Source: an uncultured Erysipelotrichaceae bacterium (GTDB taxonomy: Bacteria; Bacillota_I; Bacilli_A; Erysipelotrichales; Erysipelotrichaceae). From it: DNA of 15,147 bases. Made by a program: the position numbers and the translations under genes. Location: positions 1 to 15,147 of the forward strand of contig CAKUWO010000027.1 of assembly GCA_934699415.1 (NCBI GenBank). Reading direction: 5' to 3'. Positions within the stretch are counted from its first letter, which is position 1, and every line of letters starts with the position of its first letter. Shown here piece after piece: positions 6,191-13,011 of the stretch. The notes beneath the pieces are model-generated. The model did no database searches and had not been told where the DNA came from. It saw only the letters and a program-made list of their open reading frames with translations.

Positions 6191-7672
6191 ATGAATAAAC
6201 TTGGTTTTGACAATGAACGTTATATACAAATTCAATCTGAAAAGATTCGTGAGCGTATCAATCGTTTCTCTAAACTTTATCTAGAATTTGGTGGAAAGCT
6301 TTTTGATGACTTTCATGCATCAAGAGTATTACCAGGATATAAACCTGACGCAAAGATTCAAATGCTTCTTGAGCTTAAGGAAATGGCTGAAATGGTTATT
6401 GTTATTTCAGCTGATCAAATTGAACAAAATAAAATTAGATCTGACTTAGGTATTACTTATGCCCAAGATCTTTATCGACTAATTGATGCTTTTAGAGCTG
6501 TTGATTTAGAGATTGGTGGAGTTGTTATTACCCATTATCGTAAACAGCCAACCGCTCAAAAATTAAAAAGACAATTAGAAAATTCAGGTATTAAGGTTGC
6601 CTATCATTATCCAATTAATAACTACCCTAATGATATTGAACTCATTTTATCGAAAGATGGTTTTGGTAAAGACGATTATTTAAAAACGGATAAACAATTA
6701 ATCGTTGTAACTGCTCCAGGTCCAGGATCTGGTAAGATGGCTACTTGTCTTTCATTGATTTATCATGATTATATCAATGGTATTAACGCCGGATATGCTA
6801 AATTCGAAACCTTCCCAGTTTGGAATATGCCACTTAACCATCCAGTTAACTTAGCTTATGAATCAGCTACAATTGATTTAAATGATGTTAATATGATTGA
6901 CCCTTTCCATCTTGAAGCTTATAACGAAATTGCTGTTAACTATAACCGTGATGTTGAAGCATTTCCTGTTTTAAATAACTTACTCAAACGTATTTCTGGT
7001 ACTTCGATTTATAAATCACCTACCGATATGGGTGTTAACACAATTAGAGATTGCATTTGTGATGATGAAGTTTGTAAAGATGCAGCTAAAAAAGAAATTG
7101 TAAGACGTTATTATCATGAACTTGTTTCTTTAAGAAAAGGGGATTCAACTGAAGATAAGATTGGTAAACTTGAACTCATCATGTCTAAAGCTGGTGTTGA
7201 TAAAAACTATCGCCCTGTTGTTCAAGCCGCCCAAAAATTAGCTAATAAAACTGGTGAACCAGCATTAGCTATTGAATTAGAAGATGGCCGTATCATTCTT
7301 GGTAAAACTTCTAAATTATTAGGTGCTAGTAGCTCATGTCTTTTAAATACTCTTAAAGTCTTAGGTGGCTTACCAGATATTAAATTATTATCTTCTAATA
7401 TTATTGAGCCTGTACAAAATTTAAAAACAACCTACCTCAAAGGTAACAACCCTCGCCTTCATACCGATGAAGTACTTACTGCATTAGCTATTGAATCAAC
7501 CACTTCAGAAATTTGCCAAATAGCTTTAAACGCTTTGCCCTTAATGAATGGTTTAGAAGCACATTCAACAGTTATTATTTCCGATGTAGATCGTAATACA
7601 TTTAAAAAGTTAGGTGTTAACCTAACTGAAGATGCAATTTATCATTCTAAGAAACTATACCATACTCATTAA
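6191..7672 (+). CDS. UPF0371/DUF1846 family protein
   Basis: A 493-aa protein, normal for this family of conserved bacterial proteins known mainly from structural genomics. The strongest landmark is APGPGSGKMATCLS (about 175-188), the family's glycine-rich, P-loop-like segment; the N-terminal GFDNERYIQIQSEKIRERI stretch and the C-terminal DEVLTALAIE segment also fit. The biochemical role is not established to my knowledge, though the motif suggests nucleotide or phosphate binding. There is no signal peptide or membrane segment. The start is the ATG at 6191, preceded by GAGAGG; an in-frame TTG at 6176 would place the ribosome binding site inside the gene. Its last 26 nt overlap the end of nth on the other strand, with no terminator between them. 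Codon choice looks strong and regular, which may indicate good expression. Confidence 0.92.
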   Translation: MNKLGFDNERYIQIQSEKIRERINRFSKLYLEFGGKLFDDFHASRVLPGYKPDAKIQMLLELKEMAEMVIVISADQIEQNKIRSDLGITYAQDLYRLIDAFRAVDLEIGGVVITHYRKQPTAQKLKRQLENSGIKVAYHYPINNYPNDIELILSKDGFGKDDYLKTDKQLIVVTAPGPGSGKMATCLSLIYHDYINGINAGYAKFETFPVWNMPLNHPVNLAYESATIDLNDVNMIDPFHLEAYNEIAVNYNRDVEAFPVLNNLLKRISGTSIYKSPTDMGVNTIRDCICDDEVCKDAAKKEIVRRYYHELVSLRKGDSTEDKIGKLELIMSKAGVDKNYRPVVQAAQKLANKTGEPALAIELEDGRIILGKTSKLLGASSSCLLNTLKVLGGLPDIKLLSSNIIEPVQNLKTTYLKGNNPRLHTDEVLTALAIESTTSEICQIALNALPLMNGLEAHSTVIISDVDRNTFKKLGVNLTEDAIYHSKKLYHTH

Positions 7673-8279
7673 TACAATAAGCTTTTAATGGACAGTTGGT
7701 ACATTTAGGATTTTTGGCCTTGCAATAATATCTTCCAAATAATAAAAGTTCATGATGTATTGTTCCCCATAGCTCTTGAGGATATAAACTCATGAGCTTT
7801 TTTTCTATCTCTAAAATCGAATCACTTGCTAAAGCTAAATTTAATCTAACTGCAACGCGAGTTACATGTGTATCAACTCCAATAGCTGGTATTTTAAAAC
7901 CTTCCGCAAGTACAACATTTGCCGTTTTTCTGCCCACACCATTAAGAGTCATTAATTCTTCTCTACTATTTGGCACAACACCATTAAAATTAGCTACTAA
8001 GCTATTAGCTAAGGCAATAATATTTTTAGCTTTATTGTGATATAAACCTAAAGGCTTAATAATAGTAATCACATCATCAATATAAGCTAGAGCTAATGAA
8101 TAAGCATCAGGATATTTATTAAATAATATAGGTGTTACTTTATTAACACTTTTATCGGTTGTTTGAGCACTCAATGAGACAGCTATCAATAATTCAAAGA
8201 CATTATGATAATCTAATTCACATTTCGCATCTGGAAAAAGCTTAAATAATTCTTGATGGATGATTAATGCTTTATCCAT
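7647..8279 (-). CDS. nth: Endonuclease III (base-excision DNA glycosylase/AP lyase)
   Basis: Removes oxidised pyrimidines from DNA and cuts at the abasic site. The 210-aa product has the helix-hairpin-helix LNGVGRKTANVVL with catalytic Lys118, the catalytic Asp136 in GVDTHVTRV (18 residues apart, as in E. coli K120/D138), and the [4Fe-4S] cluster cysteines C186-x6-C193-x2-C196-x5-C202. All functional residues are present. It is the last gene of the overlapping minus-strand run: its ATG overlaps the dnaD stop as ATGGATAA, and an AAAGGA ribosome binding site lies within the dnaD end. The dnaD-nth pairing is also found in Bacillus and many other Firmicutes. Its final codons overlap the convergent UPF0371 gene by 26 nt. 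Confidence 0.97.
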   Translation of the reverse strand: MDKALIIHQELFKLFPDAKCELDYHNVFELLIAVSLSAQTTDKSVNKVTPILFNKYPDAYSLALAYIDDVITIIKPLGLYHNKAKNIIALANSLVANFNGVVPNSREELMTLNGVGRKTANVVLAEGFKIPAIGVDTHVTRVAVRLNLALASDSILEIEKKLMSLYPQELWGTIHHELLLFGRYYCKAKNPKCTNCPLKAYCINEYGIVS

Positions 8280-8769
8280 TATTTCTTCCTTTTAAAATAC
8301 CTTCAATATAAAGTAAATCTCTTTTACGATAGGCATCAGCCAATCTTAAAGCTTTTAATAAATCTTCTTTAGTATAAATATTTAAAAGATCATTTAATTT
8401 TTCCATTTCTTGGCCATTTAAATCACGTCCAAAAACATCAGCGAAGATATCAAAAATATCTTTATGCTTATTTAAACTCTTAGGTTCTGTTTTAAATAAA
8501 CCACTAATGTCATAATCAAAACTACCATTTTTAACATTTATTTTAAGAATAGCTTTAGTAACTAAAGATTTTAAAATCATATCAATATCTTGTTCTTCTT
8601 TATTTAAAGCTTTCATGAAATATTGATAATTTATATTAATATTCTTTTCATTAGCGAAATCAATAAGTAAACAAATTAATAATTCATCACTTGATAAACC
8701 TAATTCACCAGCATGATATAAAATATAATCTCTTGTATTGATATATGGACAATTATTAATGTCTTGCAT
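8272..8769 (-). CDS. dnaD: DnaD-like primosome component, short form
   Basis: DnaD remodels DNA with DnaA, DnaB and DnaI and helps load the replicative helicase in Firmicutes. The 165-aa product has an N-terminal winged-helix-like part (about 1-80) and a C-terminal DnaD/DnaB2 domain (about 100-160) ending with YIEGIL, the YxxxIL element of the family. The tryptophan that usually follows (YxxxILxxW) is absent and the protein stops about 8 residues later, so it lacks the DNA-binding tail of B. subtilis DnaD (232 aa). The start is the ATG at 8767-8769 with GAGG just upstream; a longer TTG-initiated frame to 8781 would absorb this site. It overlaps mtnN by 14 nt and nth by 8 nt. The neighbouring nth supports the call. 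Confidence 0.85.
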   Translation of the reverse strand: MQDINNCPYINTRDYILYHAGELGLSSDELLICLLIDFANEKNININYQYFMKALNKEEQDIDMILKSLVTKAILKINVKNGSFDYDISGLFKTEPKSLNKHKDIFDIFADVFGRDLNGQEMEKLNDLLNIYTKEDLLKALRLADAYRKRDLLYIEGILKGRNNG

Positions 8770-9442
8770 GATATTCCTCAATAAATGATTTTGTAAATAA
8801 AGCTGAGCGCTTGGAACTGCTAATTACAAATTCATCAAATTGAATTTCATTATCATCTTCAATTGTGACATCAGAAATAGCTCTTAAAATCATAAAAGGA
8901 ATATGATAACTATTACATACTCTACCAAGTGCTCCGGCTTCCATTTCAGCACATAACGCAGTCGGAAATTCTTTTAAAATCTTATCTGTCAAATAACCCT
9001 TAATTACAAAGCTATCACCACTAGCAATTTCACCAAAATGTACAGGATATGGGAATTTAATGTTTTTAGCAATACTTAAACATTTCTCATCAGCAAGTGC
9101 ATTAATCTTAGGATTATCAAAACTCTTTTCCCATCCGGGCACATCCATATCATAGAAAGCTGTTTTAGTTGCAATTACAACATCATTTACTCTTACATCT
9201 TTTTTTAAAGAGCCTGCACAACCAATATTAATAATTAATTCCGGATGTTTTCTTTCGATTAATTTAGTAAGATTTAAAGCACAGCCAACTTTGCCTATAC
9301 CGCTTTGAATTAAGATGATATCTTCATCATCGATCTTGCCATCATAATAAGAAAAATTATCTTCTTCATGATATGCGAGATTAGGAACCATTGATTTAAA
9401 AGCTTCAATTTCTTCATCCATGGCTGCAACAATACCGATCAT
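8756..9442 (-). CDS. mtnN: 5'-methylthioadenosine/S-adenosylhomocysteine nucleosidase
   Basis: Hydrolyses MTA, SAH and 5'-deoxyadenosine to adenine plus the ribose derivative, recycling by-products of SAM use. The protein is 228 aa, the family's usual length. The N-terminal GIVAAMDEE carries Glu11 (equivalent of E. coli Glu12), SGIGKVGCALN forms the substrate pocket, AEMEAGALGRVC carries Glu168, and RAISDV carries the catalytic Asp191; the 23-residue Glu-Asp spacing matches E. coli E174/D197. The ATG overlaps the stop of the preceding methyltransferase gene as ATGA, with TAGGAGA as its ribosome binding site. Sitting next to a SAM-dependent methyltransferase is functionally sensible, since that enzyme produces SAH. 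Confidence 0.95.
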   Translation of the reverse strand: MIGIVAAMDEEIEAFKSMVPNLAYHEEDNFSYYDGKIDDEDIILIQSGIGKVGCALNLTKLIERKHPELIINIGCAGSLKKDVRVNDVVIATKTAFYDMDVPGWEKSFDNPKINALADEKCLSIAKNIKFPYPVHFGEIASGDSFVIKGYLTDKILKEFPTALCAEMEAGALGRVCNSYHIPFMILRAISDVTIEDDNEIQFDEFVISSSKRSALFTKSFIEEYHARH

Positions 9443-10149
9443 AATTTTTCTCCTATCAATAATTCTTTTTCATCAGGAATAAAATCAGCAACTCTTGTAA
9501 CTTTAAAGCCAATTTCTTCCATTAGCTTAATAAGTAATTCTGGTTCAAATACTTTCTGTTGATGTCTTTCAAGGGCAATACCATCAGCGGTATAAAAGAC
9601 AAAGTTTTCTAATAATGTTTTCTCATATGTATCCGAAAGAATTGTCCATTGATATGCTGTACCATCTAAAAGATTACCTTCTTCAACATATTCATCTTTA
9701 AATTCATTTAAACGTTTCAAAGAATGTAAATCAAAGATAAAGCGTCCACCTTTATTTAAATGATTATATGCTGCTTTAAAAAAAGAATATAATTCATCCT
9801 CTTCTAGATAATTAATACTATCAAGAATACATAATACAAGGTCAAAATGACGCTCTAATTTATAATCAACCATATTGATGATTTGATATTCACCATCAAA
9901 ACCATTCTTAAGTGCTACTTCCATCATTTTCTCTGATAAATCACTAGCTACAACATCTTTACCCTGCTTCTTTAATAATTTAGCTAAAACAGCAGAACCA
10001 GAAGCCAATTCTAAAACAGTTTGATATTCTTGGGCATTAATATATTTAAGCCAAGGCTCATAAGAGGAATCACCAATTAATAATTCATCATAATATTGAG
10101 CTAACAATTCATAATTCTTTACTTCTTTTGAATAAGTAGATCCTTCCAT
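9439..10149 (-). CDS. yqeM: Class I SAM-dependent methyltransferase (YqeM-like)
   Basis: A Rossmann-fold methyltransferase of 236 aa. Motif I is VLELASGSA (45-53), the acidic residue that contacts SAM ribose is in ASDLSEKM, and LVLCILDSINYL is the motif IV region. The target is unknown in the family; by context it may be a translation or cofactor-related substrate. The position right after rsfS is that of B. subtilis yqeM, which supports the symbol, although sequence alone only gives the fold. The start ATG at 10147-10149 lies 31 nt inside rsfS, with GGAGG placed 4 nt upstream, inside the rsfS coding sequence. It ends as ATGA with mtnN, and its stop is TGA. Confidence 0.88.
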   Translation of the reverse strand: MEGSTYSKEVKNYELLAQYYDELLIGDSSYEPWLKYINAQEYQTVLELASGSAVLAKLLKKQGKDVVASDLSEKMMEVALKNGFDGEYQIINMVDYKLERHFDLVLCILDSINYLEEDELYSFFKAAYNHLNKGGRFIFDLHSLKRLNEFKDEYVEEGNLLDGTAYQWTILSDTYEKTLLENFVFYTADGIALERHQQKVFEPELLIKLMEEIGFKVTRVADFIPDEKELLIGEKL

Positions 10150-10451
10150 AACTCCTCCAATCCATAATAGCTACGCTGATTATTATAAAAGACATGAAGT
10201 ACAATTCCTTCAATATCAATCAAAAACCAACCACTACCCTTTTGTTTATCCTTAACTATAACATCATAGCCAGCATTTAAAGCTTTAGCTTCAACTTCAT
10301 CAATAATAGCAGAAGCATGTTGCTCATTAAAAGAAGAAGCGATAATAAAATAATCCGTAAAAGCACTTTGCCCTCTAAAATCTAATACGACCATATCTTG
10401 AGCAAGTTTATCATCTGCTACTTGCATTACAAATTCTAATAGTTTATCCAT
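10119..10451 (-). CDS. rsfS: Ribosomal silencing factor RsfS (Iojap/YqeL)
   Basis: Binds uL14 on the 50S subunit and prevents subunit joining in stationary phase or starvation. The 110-aa product spans the entire family: DKLAQDMVVLDFRG, DYFIIASS, the charged KDKQKGSGWFLIDIEGIVLHVF core and the terminal RSYYGLEELWKDL, all recognisable Iojap blocks. The start overlaps the yqeK stop as ATGGATAA, with GGAG just upstream. Its order between yqeK and yqeM is that of Bacillus. The 3' end hosts the ribosome binding site and start codon of yqeM in another frame, so the two genes are likely translated in a coupled way. Confidence 0.96.
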   Translation of the reverse strand: MDKLLEFVMQVADDKLAQDMVVLDFRGQSAFTDYFIIASSFNEQHASAIIDEVEAKALNAGYDVIVKDKQKGSGWFLIDIEGIVLHVFYNNQRSYYGLEELWKDLLIQKK

Positions 10452-11214
10452 TCTTCTTCTCCAGATAATTTAATACATCTTCTTTAAGTAATCTAAAACC
10501 TTCATATAAATTATTTAAACTAAGCTCTAATAAACCATCATTTAAATTCCTTAAAGGTTCTCTTTTATCAGCAATATAAATAATCATCCCAAGCTTACTA
10601 TTATAGTCACCATCAGAATGATGATAAATCGCTCTTAAAACATCTTTTTGATAATAATTACATTTTTCTTTTAAGAAATAAGTAGCTACATATCCATGTT
10701 TAATTGGTAAGGGTGCTTTTAATTTGTCTTGGTCATAGTATCTTAAATATAAATCGCATTCTTCTTCATTAAAGTTTTTACATACATCATGTAATAAACC
10801 AGTAATATAAGCTTTTTTAGTATCTATATGATATCTAGAAGCTAACAAAGCAGCTGTTTCAGCAACCGATAAAGAATGAAGATAACGGTGTTCACTAACC
10901 ATTGGTTTTAATAAAATTTTAATTAATGAAGGATTATTCATAATCATCTTTTTAGTTAAATCATGATAACAAGACATATTATCAAAGTTAAAAACTAAAT
11001 CTAAATTAAATAAATTAAGCTTTTCCCCTACTTCATCATGATATTCTTTCAAATAATGACGCTTCTTTAATAATTTTTTATTAATCTCATAAAATAATGA
11101 ACTCTTATCTAAATGAAGATAATAAAAACCATCATGTACAGAATGATGTTTAACTAAATAATCAAACTGTTGAAGATTTAAAGGAGCAAATTCTCCTTCA
11201 ACAATATAGATCAT
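10444..11214 (-). CDS. yqeK: HD-domain Ap4A hydrolase YqeK with N-terminal NadD-like remnant
   Basis: The C-terminal part (about 105-256) is a YqeK HD hydrolase, a family that cleaves diadenosine tetraphosphate symmetrically. Metal ligands are visible: H113 in RYLHSLSVAETA, H142-D143 in GLLHDVCK, H173 in PIKHGY, H198/H199 in IYHHSDG and D216 in IADKREP. YqeK alone is about 190 aa, but this protein is 256 aa. Its first about 100 residues start with IYIVEGEFAPLNLQQF, which aligns with the NadD opening (GGTFDP, then HxGH) while lacking both histidines; residues near 80-104 sit where NadD has ISSTxIR. NadD-HD fusions are known in Mollicutes, so this is probably an inactive, shortened NadD domain (inference). 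The start overlaps yhbY as ATGA without a clear ribosome binding site. Confidence 0.88.
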   Translation of the reverse strand: MIYIVEGEFAPLNLQQFDYLVKHHSVHDGFYYLHLDKSSLFYEINKKLLKKRHYLKEYHDEVGEKLNLFNLDLVFNFDNMSCYHDLTKKMIMNNPSLIKILLKPMVSEHRYLHSLSVAETAALLASRYHIDTKKAYITGLLHDVCKNFNEEECDLYLRYYDQDKLKAPLPIKHGYVATYFLKEKCNYYQKDVLRAIYHHSDGDYNSKLGMIIYIADKREPLRNLNDGLLELSLNNLYEGFRLLKEDVLNYLEKKNG

Positions 11215-11498
11215 GGAAGTTTAATAACTTTCTCTTTGGAAGGCTTATAAAAAAGAATAGTACGACCAATAATTTGAACTACTTCACTTCCTGTACCGGC
11301 AGCAATTTCAATAGCTACTTCCTGTGTTTCTAAATCACATGTTTTAAGAATAGCAACTTTAACTAATTCTCTTTTCTTTAAAGCAAGAGCAATGCCATCT
11401 AAAAGAGCTAAAGAAAGTCCTTCTTTACCTACTTGATAAATCGCTTTTTCTTGTGCTCCTAAAGCACGTAAATATCTTTTTTGTTTTCCGTTAAGCAT
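11211..11498 (-). CDS. yhbY: YhbY-family RNA-binding protein (CRM domain)
   Basis: A 95-aa single-domain CRM protein, the normal length for YhbY/YqeI, which associates with pre-50S ribosomal particles. It starts with LNGKQKRYLRALGAQEKAIYQ and carries the GKEG loop (a GxxG RNA-binding motif), followed by the LLDGIALALKKRELVKVAIL helix-strand pair and the VQIIGRTILFYKPS C-terminal strand. It overlaps the yqeH stop by 1 nt (TAATG) and ends in TGA overlapping the yqeK start (ATGA). An AAAGG sequence lies about 11 nt before the start. In B. subtilis aroE lies between yqeH and this gene; here it is missing. Confidence 0.95.
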   Translation of the reverse strand: MLNGKQKRYLRALGAQEKAIYQVGKEGLSLALLDGIALALKKRELVKVAILKTCDLETQEVAIEIAAGTGSEVVQIIGRTILFYKPSKEKVIKLP

Positions 11499-12538
11499 TA
11501 TAATAAAACCTTTCTAGGATAGATAGCAGTACCTTCTGGTAAATAGAAAGTAGCCTCTTTAATATCTTTTAATGTTACAAAACCAAAACCATCAATTTCA
11601 AAATCTAATCTTTTAATATTATTGAAATGATATTCAACTTTATTATCTATATGATATTTAAATTCATCATGATGATTAAAAATATAAGCATCAGCTTTTT
11701 CTTTCTTAGTGCGATGTAATGGTAAATCGGCACCAATATAGAAAACAATTGAGGAGTTAGAATGGGTATCAACATCAAGTCTTAATAAATCATCAATAAT
11801 ATAAGATTGAGGCTCATAGAGCTGATAAACAGCTGGTTTAAGGCACTTTTGCGGTGATAAAGCAACTAAGTATTCATACGGTACATTCATTAAGAAATTA
11901 TGCTTATCTAAAGATCCTGGAGAATCATAGAAAGTATAATCATCAATTGTGATTTCATTATAGTCTAAAGTAGTTCCTGGATATGAAGAACTTGTAAAAG
12001 TCTTAGATGAAGATAAATTATTTAAAAGAGTAGATTTTCCAGCATTAAAGGAGCCAGCGAAGATAACTTCCTTAATACCAATTTCATCTAATGTTTCAAA
12101 GAATAATTCTTTAAAATAAGGATCATTCTTGCGTGACAATAATACTGCTTTTAAATCTAAACCATTCATTTCTTTTTGCAAATCATTAATAATTCTTTTC
12201 TCAATCTTTTCAAAGTTTGCATTCTTTGGTAATAAGTCAATCTTATTGATTAATAATACAAAAGGATGATTCTTATAATTTCTTAATGGCATTGTATTTA
12301 AGAAAGCTGAATAAGACAAGATATCAATTACATAAACAATTAAAGCTTTTTCTTTTTCAAGAGCTATTTTATATAAAGGGTCTTCATTAAACATCTCTCT
12401 TGTATCAATCATAGCGTCGTTATAGTGCGTTAATCTAAAGCAACGCATACAATAATCTTTTTCTAAATCAGGAGTATAACCTAATGCTTTATTATCAATA
12501 TTTTGCATCTCTACTCCACATCCTTTACATTTCTTCAT
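11498..12538 (-). CDS. yqeH: Ribosome biogenesis GTPase YqeH (circularly permuted)
   Basis: A GTPase needed for 30S subunit maturation. The 346-aa product shows the permuted order: an N-terminal zinc finger with CKGC (Cys4/7) and CMRC (Cys30/33), then G4 NKID (98-101), G5 LLSRK (133-137), G1 AGSFNAGKS (161-169), G2 PGTT (187-190) and G3 DSPG (205-208), followed by a C-terminal regulatory region. G1 reads NAGKS where NVGKS is usual, and G3 has Ser in place of Thr; both are conservative. An AGGAGG ribosome binding site precedes the ATG at 12536-12538, which overlaps the yqeG stop as ATGA. Confidence 0.97.
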   Translation of the reverse strand: MKKCKGCGVEMQNIDNKALGYTPDLEKDYCMRCFRLTHYNDAMIDTREMFNEDPLYKIALEKEKALIVYVIDILSYSAFLNTMPLRNYKNHPFVLLINKIDLLPKNANFEKIEKRIINDLQKEMNGLDLKAVLLSRKNDPYFKELFFETLDEIGIKEVIFAGSFNAGKSTLLNNLSSSKTFTSSSYPGTTLDYNEITIDDYTFYDSPGSLDKHNFLMNVPYEYLVALSPQKCLKPAVYQLYEPQSYIIDDLLRLDVDTHSNSSIVFYIGADLPLHRTKKEKADAYIFNHHDEFKYHIDNKVEYHFNNIKRLDFEIDGFGFVTLKDIKEATFYLPEGTAIYPRKVLL

Positions 12539-13011
12539 TTAAGAATCCTCCTTTCAAACTTTCTTAAAACTTTGGTAGTTAATCGATCATTATCACTAAA
12601 TGGTTTAACATATATCGCATAAATACCCATATTTTTAGCACCAACAATATCAGTAAATATTTGATCTCCGATAGCAGCTAATTCATTTTTTGTCACTTTA
12701 TATTTCTTCATAATCCACTTATAGAGAAATGGAAAAGGTTTTAAAGCGAAAGAAATATAAGGAACTTTAAAACGATCAGCTAAATTAGAAACTCTTTTTT
12801 TAAAATTATTGGAAATTAAAATCACATGAATGTCATTATCTCTTGTTTTTTCTAAAAAAATTAAAGCGGAAGATGTTGGTTCCTCACTTCTTAAATCAAC
12901 AAGCGTATTATCAACATCAACAAGCAAATAATTAATACCTTTTTCTTTTAAAGCTAAAAGATTTATATCATCTAATTTATCAACTAAAAGATCTGGGACA
13001 TATTTACTCAT
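12535..13011 (-). CDS. yqeG: YqeG family HAD-superfamily phosphatase
   Basis: A HAD hydrolase of the IIIA type. Motif I is DVDNTL (Asp32 nucleophile and Asp34), motif II is the LISNN serine, the motif III lysine is in ALKPFPFLYK, and motif IV is GDQIFTD. All catalytic residues are present; the physiological substrate is not known to me. I chose the ATG at 13009-13011, which overlaps the parC stop (ATGAGTAA) and yields 158 aa with the usual N-terminus. A start 8 codons earlier at 13035 is possible, and neither start has a strong ribosome binding site. It is the first gene of the Bacillus-like yqeG-yqeM group, here following parC. The stop is TGA. Confidence 0.93.
   Translation of the reverse strand: MSKYVPDLLVDKLDDINLLALKEKGINYLLVDVDNTLVDLRSEEPTSSALIFLEKTRDNDIHVILISNNFKKRVSNLADRFKVPYISFALKPFPFLYKWIMKKYKVTKNELAAIGDQIFTDIVGAKNMGIYAIYVKPFSDNDRLTTKVLRKFERRILK

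Noticed and set aside
7792..8040. Plus-strand open frame opposite nth
   Set aside because: It is antisense to the conserved HhH and catalytic region of nth, with no ribosome binding site.
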